From Sedimentisphaerales bacterium (GTDB lineage Bacteria > Planctomycetota > Phycisphaerae > Sedimentisphaerales > Anaerobacaceae): a stretch of 64,000 nt of DNA. Shown here piece by piece: positions 18,901 to 27,395 of this stretch; within the stretch, counting starts at the first letter, position 1; the number at the start of each line of letters is the position of its first letter. The DNA lies in the NCBI GenBank assembly GCA_016931715.1, contig JAFGEF010000093.1, positions 1-64,000 on the forward strand, read 5' to 3'. The position numbers and the translations under genes were made by a program. The notes beneath the pieces are model-generated. The model made no database searches. It worked only from the letters and a program-made list of their open reading frames with translations, and was not told the DNA's origin.

Positions 18901-21900
18901 AGAGAGCTTATCATTACCTCTGCAAAATAGCTTATATCAGCCGATTGCAGGAGATTGAGACAATCCGATAAGTTTTTCTCTATTTCGCTGTCGAAACGAA
19001 CTACATTCATCTGGTTTATATTATTGCTCCACTGTTTTTCCACCACAGCCTTGAAGATATTTGCCTGGTTATATTTTACAAGCAAAGCCCAGCAGTCAAG
19101 ATATGTTCCGGCTCTGCTGTCGAAACCATCGAGCATCGTCCGAACAGCATCATGCCGATTCAAACGCAGATTTATTTCAAGCATAGCCAATTGAATAGTG
19201 GCGTTACTATCGTAACTCGAAGAGCCGGTAATTATTGTAAGTCCGCTTCTGCCGCCTGAAGAAATAAATGGCGGAGCGGAACCTGACGGAGTAAGTAATG
19301 TATTGGTTTGTGCCGGCTGCCGCATAGACATATAAGCATCAGCAAGCCTCCCTGCCGCTTCCATCCACACATCGGTTTCAATTGGTACGGCATTTTGCAA
19401 GTTACGATTGGAAGGATCATTATTAGGTGAGCCGGAATTAATAAATCGACGGATGGTATTTGTAAAATAGTCTGAATTCAGATTCTGATAAACTTTCCAG
19501 CCTTCTATAATAAGGTTGATTTGCAGCATTAGGAGTTCTTTGTTAGCCGTCTGCTGCTCGATACTCGAATTACGGCTCATAAAAGAAGAGTCACGTCCTA
19601 AATATTGTTCAAGAGCGTAATTAGACATGAGCCTCCATACCAAAGAAAGGTTGGGATCCGCTAATACCTCCTGGTAGTATTGCTGTATCTCAAGAAAAGA
19701 ATTATCATTTATTGCCGATGAACCGAAATTTCCTGTTCGGCTAAAACGCTGCTGCTTATAAAAAGAAGCATTGACGGCAAATAATTTTGCAAGGCTGGGA
19801 TAGTCTCCTGATTCAGTCTGTTTGTTCGCCCAATTGATGGCTTCGTTCACAGTCTGCTCATTCCAGTTGCCGCTTTCAAATACTCTTCTGAACATCGAAC
19901 TCAGGCCGGACAGATTACCTTCTCCTGCATATGGACCGATATCCTGATACAGAACCTTTAATGCTTCAAGAGTATTGTTATTCAAAGACTGTCTGTATTG
20001 ATTATAACGTTCATAAATCGGGTATTCGAATTGCATTACATATGACGGCTCAATTCTTAGGTCGGGTACATTCGAGTCACGGATCAGTTTAACGAGAAAA
20101 CCTATCGAGCCGGGAGCAAAATTCCTGCTGTCACTCCGCATCCGATCTATAACTCGCGCAGTTAAACTTTGATTCGATGGATTTCTGTATTGGCCCCTTT
20201 TCTGCGCATCCGAAATCATTCCTTCGGCTTTTACTAATATCTCCAGACCTGCATCGACATCATACGAGACAAGTGAATTAATCAGATTTGAAGTATTTTC
20301 ATAAAACTGCGATTCATTAATCCTGAAGTCCTCGAATCTTTTATTGACCATAAATTCAGTGACTTTTTCTTTACCTGCTTCAGCTCGAAGCTCATTCAAT
20401 CTGGAAACTATTAATTTCATGTCATCAGTTAATGAATTGCCTTTGGCAGTCATCATCCCGACGGTATCACAGAGCATCATGCTTATTTCCTGCTGTCTTT
20501 TCGGATCAATTTTCTGTAACTGTTCCCAGTATTTGCCGATGCAGTCATATACTGCGCTGCGCCTGTTATCTGAAAGCTGCGCTATTAATAATTCCGTGCC
20601 GAATCCCGGGATGCCGGTAACTGTCTGCGATGAACGCTGCTCAAGAGACTGGCTTAAAAGCGAACGCAGATTCTTATATTGTGTACCCGAACTTTGCCAG
20701 AATCTGTACATCATATAACCATATACACTATTGTTTTGAAGCTGGGCAACCGGTAAAATCTTAAATGAATTCACATCTCCAAGAAACGGAGATTCATTCA
20801 GCATCTCCATTAGAACCTTAAAATCACCTGTATTCATTGAGCCCTGTGCAACGCTGTTAATCGCTTTATTGAACGCATTATCAAGCCCATTCTGAACATA
20901 ATAACGAATATCCGGAACGTAACCTTCAAAATCTTCGAATTGTGACAAAACAGTGAAAAGCAACTCGCCATTTTGAACCATAGTTCTCAGGAAGTCGAAA
21001 CAAATTTGTATTCTCTGGTTATTGGCGGTACTGCCGGACATTTGCCGATTATTATAATACTGCCTTATAAACTCGCCTCGTTTTTCTTTTGGTCCTAAAT
21101 ATAGATTTACGATATCATCAAGAAATTTTTTGGCAGATTCCTGATCTTCCTTTACAAGTTCACCCAAATAGCTTCTGACAAAGTCCCTGACCTGATATAT
21201 TCTGTTCTGATCATTGATATTAATCTGCTCAATTAAAAACTGATTTAAGTTGATTTTCAACGCACGGTCGGCACGTATTTCGATAATATGAGAAAGCGCC
21301 GCATCTTTAGACAGTAATGCATATTGCGAGGAGCCGCCTGAAATAATGTCGCTTTCAAGTATATTTTTCGCCTGGCTGATATAATTTTCAGGTGAAGCCT
21401 GATAAAGTGAAACTAAAAGCCTGACCTGTTTTGCTTCACCTATGCGATTATTCTTTTCCAGGATTGGCACAATCTCCTCAACAAATTCGTTCAAAGTTCC
21501 CTTCTGCCAGTTATAATATATCAGAAACTCAAGCGGACTGAGAATTTTCTTGTCTCGCCCGAATCCCCAGTTGTATGTGCTTAACAATCCGCCGCTGGAT
21601 GAACCGCCGCTTGAAGGACGATATTTCAGCATAGCATCAATAGCGATTTTGACAATATCATCACTTACTGCGTTTCTCGCTCGCGCTTCGGAATGCAAAT
21701 ACGCAAATCCCTGAGAAGCCAGATATGGAAATCGCAGCATCGATCTGCATAAACGGTTATGAACCTCACGGCGTCTTTGAGCCAGTTCTTCCTGCTCTTT
21801 AATAAAATTTATGTTATTTTGTGTGTTTGTCTGAGATTCAGAATAAAGCTGCGGCAATCTTATATTATTCCTCGAATAAGAATTTGCAATAGTTCTCGGT

Positions 21901-24900
21901 ATATTTGTCACCCATGATAAATTTGTCGAATTCACATCCTTAACATTATCGAGATACTGAGCGACAATTTCTACAATATCGTAAGAATATTTTACATTTT
22001 CACGATTATAATTGTTTTGTATATAATTCGATAACTGCTGCCCCAACTGACTTTGATAACGATTATCAATCGCCAGGAGACATTCAACAGATTTATCGGG
22101 ATCATCAGCAGCACTTAAGAATGCCAGCCAAACTCCTGCCCCGAACTCATTCGGCTTTATCCGCAGGATTTCTTCATAAACCTGTTTCGCTCTTTCTTTT
22201 TTACCCAGCAAGTCGCATAAACGTGCGAAAATGAGCAGTTTGCGCACGCTCCGTGTCGGGGACGGGTCAGATAATTCGATAATTTTATCTTCAACTTTAT
22301 ATGCATGTACAAGAGACAGTCGGTCATTTATATTCGAACTTTCATTGCTCCTGTCAGGCAGCAGAGATTCGCCCGCAATAAACTTCAGGTCCGACAGCAA
22401 TAATCGCATCGCAGGTTCTTTCTTCTCTTCGCGAAACATTTCAACGATTCTATTGTACTGCTGAGCAGATAAATCGGTAGTTCTCCCCAGTATCGTGTAC
22501 ATACCCTGCGTAAATGCACCGGCAGTACTTTGTGCAGATACATATCTTCTGGCAAGCTGCCGTGCCTCATCACCCAATCCGAGATTCCCCATTGCCTGTA
22601 TAAGCACATCTCGATATGACTGTGAGAATTGACTTTTGCCAAGACGTACTGCAGCATTGCGCGCCGATTCAAGGGCTTCAGGAATTGTTTTTAAGTCAAG
22701 CCCAAGCGAATAAGAAACCATAGCGCTATCAAGTACCTGCTGCACTGAAGCGTCCAAATCAGGTGATGCAGCTTTTCCGAGCATAATAATCGCCTGTTCT
22801 TTTTTGTTCTGTTTGGCAAGTATAGTCGCCGTTATTATATGCGCAGAAACTGATTTTGTTTGAGCTTCAATTTGTTCATTAAGAATTTCCAACGCTTTAT
22901 TTTCATTATTAGCGGCTATATAAACTATCGATTTAAGAATCGGATCTTCAAGCTTGGAAATAAATGAATCGATGTTTTCAGAATTCAGAAGCTTTTCAAA
23001 AAAGGCCGCATATTCGCTGCTTCTCTGAAAAAATAGTTGTGTTATTACATTCGGGAAATCCGGTAAATTATAAGGCGGATAATTCAATTCCGGCATCTGC
23101 ATCTGACCTCTGGAAAACGAGCCAGACGATATAAAAACCTGGTTAAGCTGGTTAAGCTGGTTAACCTGAACCTGCGGATTCTGTACAGCACGTTTTCTAA
23201 AATTAGCAACTTCTTTATTAAGTATATTAATGAATCTATCTACGTCGCCTCCGTTAATTAAGGCACCGGCGATACTATAAAACAGATTACTGCTTTGATT
23301 TTGCGGAGATTGCAGGTTTTCCTTATCGTACCAGCTTATCATTTTCTCTGTTATAAGTGACTTCTGCGGCTGTGATAGAATATTATCCTGCGCCCTTAAA
23401 ACCTGCGCATATCTTGACACTTCATAATCTGACAGATTTGTAATATTTTTAAGCAAATTAAACGATTCTTCAAGAATATCAGAAGCAGTTTTTTCTCTTG
23501 AGCCGTACCAGAGTCCCATAGTGCAGGCCAATTGAGGATAATTCTTTTTGAGAGTATCAAACACTCGGCGAATTTCCTGTTGGTTACTATTTATTGCGCT
23601 ATCTGAAATATACATGGCATATAAGCCCAGAAGAGATTCGTTTTCGGGATATTTCTTTACCAGTTCTGATATTGAACCGCTCAAATTATCAAAGTTAAAC
23701 TGGTCCATGTCGAGTATAAAGTCTAAAGACGAAAACTGACCAAATAAAGAATCGTTTGCAAAATATTTCTTAATTTTATTTTTCAATTCATCCGCAATTC
23801 CAGCGGTTTTATCAGCTTCATTAAGCATCTTACCCAATGAAAGAATATGAGCCATAGCAAAACCCGGCAAGTCATCAACTGTCGGAGGTAAATCGATAGT
23901 TTGTGATTGTGATGACCTCGAACCCATATACCAGTAGGGAAGATTATTATATTGCCTCTGATAACGATATGCCTGACTGAAAATTTGCTGTAAACTGAGA
24001 ATTTCTATCGCTCCGGGAGGCAGAATCTTCCCAAGATAGTCCAATGAGCCTGTTCTCTGTGAGAGAAGACTTTGTGCGGTATTACCCGGAATTTCCTGCT
24101 TTATTTCAAGAATTTGAAAAAAATTCTCTAAAGCTTGTTCATATTCGCCATTTTCCTCAAGACACATAGCATAAAGAAATGCCAGTTTATAATCCTGTGG
24201 ATGCTGTGTCAGAACTTCTTCGAGAAATTTTCCCGCCAACTCGAAATTTGTTCCGGCTATCATTGTTTCGGCTGTAGTTTGCGCATCGCGAGGATTAATA
24301 TTTGCACTCTCGCTCAAACCATAAAGAATATCGAATCCCTGTTCCTCACTGCCGTATTGAATATAAAGCCGGGCAAGTTTTTGCTTTGTGGAAGCAGTTG
24401 CATCAAGCAGCATAGCCTGCTGTAAAGTCTCGATTGCCTGTTCCCAAAATCCTTCCGATTCCTCGATACGCGCAATTTCATGCAATAATGAGACATCATT
24501 CGGCCTTAACCTGGCCGCCTCCATCAAAACCTGAAGGCGTTCTTCATGTTTACCCATTTGGCGATAAACTTCAGACATCGCAAGCAGCGGTATTACCGAA
24601 GTCCGGTCACTATTCCTGCGTTCCAGTAATTTCTCTATAAGAGCATCGGAATTTCCCATATTCCGGGATACCGCTGCAATATCGCGCATATAATCAAGTT
24701 TGTCCGAAATGTCCTCAGCTTCGTCATAAAGACGCCAAAGAATACGATAAGCCTGCGCATTTTTGTTTGAAGAGCGATACAGCAGAGCCAGTTCCGCCAT
24801 GATTTCCTTATTATTCTCAAATAACTGATCTGCAGCCCGCAATTTTTCGATAGCCGTATCTATTTCATACAGCCTTCTTAAAATTCTCGATTCGGTCAGT

Positions 24901-26978
24901 ATCGGTTCTGTACTGCCGGGCGAGGATTTCTTCCAAACCGGTATCCACTCAAGGGCTGTACGTGATTGTCCTGATTTCTCGTACAGGCTAATCAGTTCCC
25001 GCACATAAGATGATTCGTGAGTTCCTTTCAGTTCTATCAGTTCCTTTGTACATTCGGCAGCTTTGTCCCATTGCCTGCCGGCACTGAACAAATGTATTTT
25101 TTGCTGAAGCGCTATTTCATGATGCGCATTTCTTCTTGTATCCTGTGTATTAGAATTATTTGCATCAGGAATAAATTCACCAAGTACGCTCTGTGCTTCG
25201 TCCGAAAGATGACAATATTCCAGTAACTCTGATAACAGGCAAGTCTCCTGAATTGTTCGTTGTTTTTGCGATTTAAGCTCGGATATTGTCTTTTCAATAG
25301 TGCCTTTGTTTTTTTCTATAAGCAATCTCTGTTTAACAGAGGCTTGTATAAGTGATATACGATCTGACATTAATAACTGCTTTTGCAGCCATGGAAGGCT
25401 CTTTTCATATAATCCCTGGCGAATCGCTTCCTCGCAAAGCTGATATAAAAACGAAATGTCATTTTCAAATTCATCGTATCGTGCTTCAAGCCAGCTTAAG
25501 GAAGATTCCTCAAATCCCCTTGTGCCTGCGATTTTTGCGATGCGAAGAAGTGTCTGCATATCACCAGTCAGCGCTATCTTATCCCATATTTCAAGAGCTT
25601 TTTCTTTCTGATCATAACGATATAAAATCTCTGCATAGGCTTCTTTTGCAGTCAGGCTGTCCGGAGCCTGAGCCAGAAGCTTCTCAAAAACCTCAAGCGT
25701 TTTTTCTTTATAGCCATAATTTTCAAGTAATCTTGCAACACGCAGAAAAACATACTCGGATTTATCCGATTTATCCAGAAACGCTTCCAGCGTTTCGATA
25801 ACAGCCTGGGCATCACGATTCAAATAATATAAATCTGCCAGTTCAATCAAAAGTTCACGATCATCAGGATTTCGCTGACAAAGCTGTTTCATCATCTCGA
25901 CTGCTTTTTCAGTCTGTGAAGTTGACTTCAGAGCGTTTATATATGTTTGCTGGTTTTGCTTCTCTCCGGGTGTAATTCGCACTATTTCCTGAAATAAATT
26001 CAGAGCTTCGTCAAATTCACCAAACTGCAGAAGCAATTGCCCGAAACGCTTTTTGATACTTATTCGCTGCGGCTCAGCTTCAATAAATTTCTCCCAGAAC
26101 TCACGAAGAGCCCTGATATTATCTTCCCGCCTGAAAACACGCTCTATCTGCGAGCAAATCTGATTTTCCAGCCATGTGCCCTGCCCGACAAGCTCTAACG
26201 TTTTAGCGTACAAATCCAGAGCTTGTTCACTCTTGCCGCTGTATTGATAAATATCAGCCTTACGAAGCTGTCGCATTACCAGTTTATAGTTGTCTTTGGT
26301 CTTTTTCAGCAAACGGTCACTTGTTTCCAAAGCCTGTTCGTAAAGCCCTTCAGACAACTGAAGTTCAATTAAATCCTCAAACAGATCTTCGTCATCCGGG
26401 TAAGTCTGAATGAGTTTCTCCCATGTTTTGGCGGCATCTTCTTTTTTATCATTTCGTATATAAAGCCGCCCCAATAATTTACCTATTTTAATATTTAACT
26501 CAGCAACCTGAGCAGAATTTTTTGCCGTTTTTTCGATATAATCCGCGGCGGTATTTAAATCTGAAATTGCAGATTCAATATCAAGCAGCCTTGCTTCAAG
26601 AGAAGCTTTTTGATATAAAAGGTCGGGATTGGGAGTTTTGCCGGTTTCTGCTGCCTTTTGATAAAACTCCAGAGCCTCAGAGTCTTTACCCTGTCTTTCA
26701 TAGAAATACGCAAGCAGCAGCGATCCAGTGGAACCTGAAGAGTCTTTGGAATATTGCTTAAGGAATGTTTCCAGGCTTTCAACTGTGCCGGTATCAAGCC
26801 AGGCATCATAAAAGCTGTCGTAAAGGTAGTCTCCGACTGGATTTTGAATCAGTAAATTAAAGTATTTTTCAGCTCTCGGATCGGGTTTTTGTGACTGGCA
26901 AATAGCAGTAGAAATGAGAAAAAACACTATGACTACTATCCGCCATAGACTAAAAAAACCATTTCTTTGAAGTAACAT
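12987..26978 (-). CDS. Giant exported TPR/alpha-solenoid repeat protein
   Basis: 4663 residues in one uninterrupted frame, from ATG 26978 (TAGGAG nine bases upstream). A signal peptide (FSLWRIVVIVFFLISTAIC) is followed by about 940 residues of TPR-type helical pairs (for example LLLAYFYERQGKDSEALEFY and LGRLYIRNDKKEDAAKTWEK). A middle region (about 980-2200) is helical and less regular. Residues about 2219-4565 consist of three divergent tandem modules of about 780-835 residues (separate entry). A last TPR pair (ETCWQNLAFYQARQGLLSEA) closes the chain. TPR arrays bind other proteins, so this is most likely a periplasmic or surface scaffold. It is the first gene of the MoxR operon, 33 bases ahead of the next, which ties it to that system. 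Its function is not known. Confidence 0.88.
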   Translation of the reverse strand: MLLQRNGFFSLWRIVVIVFFLISTAICQSQKPDPRAEKYFNLLIQNPVGDYLYDSFYDAWLDTGTVESLETFLKQYSKDSSGSTGSLLLAYFYERQGKDSEALEFYQKAAETGKTPNPDLLYQKASLEARLLDIESAISDLNTAADYIEKTAKNSAQVAELNIKIGKLLGRLYIRNDKKEDAAKTWEKLIQTYPDDEDLFEDLIELQLSEGLYEQALETSDRLLKKTKDNYKLVMRQLRKADIYQYSGKSEQALDLYAKTLELVGQGTWLENQICSQIERVFRREDNIRALREFWEKFIEAEPQRISIKKRFGQLLLQFGEFDEALNLFQEIVRITPGEKQNQQTYINALKSTSQTEKAVEMMKQLCQRNPDDRELLIELADLYYLNRDAQAVIETLEAFLDKSDKSEYVFLRVARLLENYGYKEKTLEVFEKLLAQAPDSLTAKEAYAEILYRYDQKEKALEIWDKIALTGDMQTLLRIAKIAGTRGFEESSLSWLEARYDEFENDISFLYQLCEEAIRQGLYEKSLPWLQKQLLMSDRISLIQASVKQRLLIEKNKGTIEKTISELKSQKQRTIQETCLLSELLEYCHLSDEAQSVLGEFIPDANNSNTQDTRRNAHHEIALQQKIHLFSAGRQWDKAAECTKELIELKGTHESSYVRELISLYEKSGQSRTALEWIPVWKKSSPGSTEPILTESRILRRLYEIDTAIEKLRAADQLFENNKEIMAELALLYRSSNKNAQAYRILWRLYDEAEDISDKLDYMRDIAAVSRNMGNSDALIEKLLERRNSDRTSVIPLLAMSEVYRQMGKHEERLQVLMEAARLRPNDVSLLHEIARIEESEGFWEQAIETLQQAMLLDATASTKQKLARLYIQYGSEEQGFDILYGLSESANINPRDAQTTAETMIAGTNFELAGKFLEEVLTQHPQDYKLAFLYAMCLEENGEYEQALENFFQILEIKQEIPGNTAQSLLSQRTGSLDYLGKILPPGAIEILSLQQIFSQAYRYQRQYNNLPYWYMGSRSSQSQTIDLPPTVDDLPGFAMAHILSLGKMLNEADKTAGIADELKNKIKKYFANDSLFGQFSSLDFILDMDQFNFDNLSGSISELVKKYPENESLLGLYAMYISDSAINSNQQEIRRVFDTLKKNYPQLACTMGLWYGSREKTASDILEESFNLLKNITNLSDYEVSRYAQVLRAQDNILSQPQKSLITEKMISWYDKENLQSPQNQSSNLFYSIAGALINGGDVDRFINILNKEVANFRKRAVQNPQVQVNQLNQLNQVFISSGSFSRGQMQMPELNYPPYNLPDFPNVITQLFFQRSSEYAAFFEKLLNSENIDSFISKLEDPILKSIVYIAANNENKALEILNEQIEAQTKSVSAHIITATILAKQNKKEQAIIMLGKAASPDLDASVQQVLDSAMVSYSLGLDLKTIPEALESARNAAVRLGKSQFSQSYRDVLIQAMGNLGLGDEARQLARRYVSAQSTAGAFTQGMYTILGRTTDLSAQQYNRIVEMFREEKKEPAMRLLLSDLKFIAGESLLPDRSNESSNINDRLSLVHAYKVEDKIIELSDPSPTRSVRKLLIFARLCDLLGKKERAKQVYEEILRIKPNEFGAGVWLAFLSAADDPDKSVECLLAIDNRYQSQLGQQLSNYIQNNYNRENVKYSYDIVEIVAQYLDNVKDVNSTNLSWVTNIPRTIANSYSRNNIRLPQLYSESQTNTQNNINFIKEQEELAQRRREVHNRLCRSMLRFPYLASQGFAYLHSEARARNAVSDDIVKIAIDAMLKYRPSSGGSSSGGLLSTYNWGFGRDKKILSPLEFLIYYNWQKGTLNEFVEEIVPILEKNNRIGEAKQVRLLVSLYQASPENYISQAKNILESDIISGGSSQYALLSKDAALSHIIEIRADRALKINLNQFLIEQININDQNRIYQVRDFVRSYLGELVKEDQESAKKFLDDIVNLYLGPKEKRGEFIRQYYNNRQMSGSTANNQRIQICFDFLRTMVQNGELLFTVLSQFEDFEGYVPDIRYYVQNGLDNAFNKAINSVAQGSMNTGDFKVLMEMLNESPFLGDVNSFKILPVAQLQNNSVYGYMMYRFWQSSGTQYKNLRSLLSQSLEQRSSQTVTGIPGFGTELLIAQLSDNRRSAVYDCIGKYWEQLQKIDPKRQQEISMMLCDTVGMMTAKGNSLTDDMKLIVSRLNELRAEAGKEKVTEFMVNKRFEDFRINESQFYENTSNLINSLVSYDVDAGLEILVKAEGMISDAQKRGQYRNPSNQSLTARVIDRMRSDSRNFAPGSIGFLVKLIRDSNVPDLRIEPSYVMQFEYPIYERYNQYRQSLNNNTLEALKVLYQDIGPYAGEGNLSGLSSMFRRVFESGNWNEQTVNEAINWANKQTESGDYPSLAKLFAVNASFYKQQRFSRTGNFGSSAINDNSFLEIQQYYQEVLADPNLSLVWRLMSNYALEQYLGRDSSFMSRNSSIEQQTANKELLMLQINLIIEGWKVYQNLNSDYFTNTIRRFINSGSPNNDPSNRNLQNAVPIETDVWMEAAGRLADAYMSMRQPAQTNTLLTPSGSAPPFISSGGRSGLTIITGSSSYDSNATIQLAMLEINLRLNRHDAVRTMLDGFDSRAGTYLDCWALLVKYNQANIFKAVVEKQWSNNINQMNVVRFDSEIEKNLSDCLNLLQSADISYFAEVMISSLSDEGNSRQRLNKDRNARLRELAGKFGDVVFNSVPIKSRILELYVNDSQLIPLVSEHVLQAGKNIDFGILAATQDTNLVRTQSRILAYYCTDELMKGDPNAFLNVIKSFSTYPGQNPPSGVRQVYEVLSQEFINKTNNIQNNWTEQQILMLADVSAEFLANSNQYYSPSRMVSNVVVLYVLAGKEEKIPAAMERCSAQIRQNLSNYMNLYELSNTLGRFIRSRNLPIEKKIDIIKRFYQTEQVQTAMSRENQSNMMSYLTNYNVLTRQEIEQYGELLKGLFVQTKQIEAFLQAKSVREITNINANEDQLRQYVLNLLNSTLWQDVDLCVKILTKTNLFIHEVYNLNSQNAESAMQSAGIMKADEFVSSILVQRDGTYFTLVDLGIATKLTRDANSPQIVLSRDYLQRVTDTVFERYRRLINEKNQNKVEAVKSLYELIGPYFGKGNASGLSGLWVTLFQNDNWNQTEIDSIIEWVNKQIESGSYPGLAREIKFACAARRRPAGPFGRSTSFDASFDISFDASGFQRSSVRRSGTPEAVLRSGSSSRRGMTESVQPEVTPEKDESADYYLNVIADSNLSVIWRLMALEEFRKRSQYNNVSYQTNSELVMQALPLVIEGWRQYPNLPESYCSSTVSEFLKMQDKPKWKELAEQLSAAYEEFRLKKKNIPAIQIQENAEPLEQALRQVISRGARGGMVVSSGRLGGGFLASEPEFMSRTTGQLQQNPALADSSISSIEKSMLEIRLIINKDALIQAQLNNNDNPLGKSLDTWALLAQYGRDVMLAGVIEKFWQTASTHSSLLYTKEIEASIKKCLAGISREDIRYFAEVVLSSLPDSPQQEHVPAASHKERIVRLAGQYNKVNFDEHIIKQRILALLINEPDALEFVSDSLTEQAAKIDIGSLFLNFNNSSRDQFNLVLASCCEKILTGDPNHFINTVKSVIINSSSAQQNTGRELLNTMAENLLKTADCIKSNWSVSQMSALASAATEFFVQSNVSLNSTDTLFINHCIFFVLSEKVDELQREYNRFSSQTQWILQNWQRYERLPEYYAKLAEYLVNRNLSFEQRLSIISRLHKMDWIVNTWSQRGNRGNMPGVNIVQSLIDHKIFTRQETIDNSSSFSELMNPAISSFLNIKNIAELNSDFYQLDSYVNNILTSVTVYDTDIILKIITKAAELNQQMLNSGTSRTPLGQDFIGRIISRLIQQDGNRLQSLNIVIKLMRDTKGQKNFPDSSLYQIDREIASLYTQTIQVQTSKLDVIKNIYQQVGPYTGSGNASGISGIFSSLFSNQQWRDNQLLDSIIQWAGGETQNGQYSSFAREIEMTATVYRFRPMFGFVTDSEKVRPVIEHYKNVLADENLSLQWRLMTVHAFESWISYPMYDELADQAMLILSRCSSESTVFNWDLYNNLLNRFVRSATQQQMPEAGQQYNFASDVTPLRPGWSDLASKVLNIYLESRARRRPESEFPPAAFRMSMRQYATVSELVMFETSLLLKNNEAAMKLVSDSEGTLKTSSCSLALLAQYRNKPLFEQFVRDNINIVRLDSRGLYNPQIEDRLTESLQNITRKDIQYLIKVFLYAHNNSSQPMPFPYGSGELGNISTRQERLKDLAMQLNEITFESDILKKQALILFIQEVSTLPYISSALDEQAMRIDLSSLLSTSQSNASENPDFQLLLANKMNLLLKGDIKSFSDMIIAIKKNLSNPQGGFSSNSYIMAINTGFLKLITGTEWKTENIEAFLEITQELLSSFDNRSYSSSILQLICCRAALLLLADESSNLSPNTLKEIESTFALIKPYQENFGGSMNSITIRSNEILAAHQVLARYMCSTNMTFEKRLEILKKLYSLEQITGAMSQQGSSSMMSLVTNEKIFSVEEVIANADTLMALPVVNETCWQNLAFYQARQGLLSEAEKSWRKAVEIGIKAETPWNGMQGYMYFLNTNNLREKALENWRLFDTKSLSQKSLSEYKTLTDNLENRN
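13284..20324 (-). repeat. Three tandem ~800-residue modules inside the giant protein
   Basis: Approximate module limits are 20324-17997 (residues 2219-2994), 17996-15492 (2995-3829) and 15491-13284 (3830-4565). Landmarks recur in the same order in each. They are YQDIGPYAGEGNLSGL / YELIGPYFGKGNASGL / YQQVGPYTGSGNASGI; then INWANKQTESGDY / IEWVNKQIESGSY / IQWAGGETQNGQY; then NLSLVWRLM / NLSVIWRLM / NLSLQWRLM; then DISYFAEVMI / DIRYFAEVVL / DIQYLIKVFL; then NYNVLTRQE / DHKIFTRQE / NEKIFSVEE. Divergence is high at the DNA level, so the duplications are old. Confidence 0.8.
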
Positions 26979-27046
26979 TTTATTTTACTCCTAACCAAAT
27001 AGAATAGGCTATGATTTCTCGCCTTATTTATTTTTATCTAAGAACT

Positions 27047-27073
27047 ATTATACTCGGTATGTGAAAATGTCAA
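27047..27073 (-). promoter_or_regulatory. Sigma-70-type promoter for the giant-protein/MoxR operon
   Basis: Read on the minus strand, TTGACA (27073-27068) and TATAAT (27052-27047) are both perfect consensus hexamers with a short 15-base spacer. Transcription would begin near 27040, about 60 bases before the ATG at 26978. It is the only good promoter seen ahead of the ~22-kb gene run. Confidence 0.6.
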
Positions 27074-27395
27074 TTATTTTCTGAAAATCTTCGTTTTTTT
27101 ACAAAAAATTTACATTCATCCACATTATCTCCGTATTCCCATTTAAAATACTTCACCAGGCTCCACATAAATAAATAATTGCAGCCGGATTATATTATTA
27201 AGACGTTTGAAAAACTGGTTAGTTGCAGAAAAAAATAAAATTTGAAAAAATAATAAAAAAATCATTAAAAAACAGTGGTTTTAACGAAGAAAAATCGTTT
27301 TTCATCTGCAATTTCTTTTTTACTGCGCTTCAGCAAACCAGAACTAACACAATTGTTTTGCACAATAATCAAGCAGTTGTAAACAACAAAATAGT
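27074..27395. other. AT-rich spacer, no gene
   Basis: These bases separate the DUF4139 gene from the promoter of the giant-protein operon. They are strongly AT-rich with several runs of six or more A or T. I see no convincing gene, RNA structure or repeat. Confidence 0.5.

Noticed and set aside
23140-23170. Nine-base repeats giving LNQLNQLNQ in the giant protein
   Set aside because: Only three copies; a small slippage event without clear meaning.
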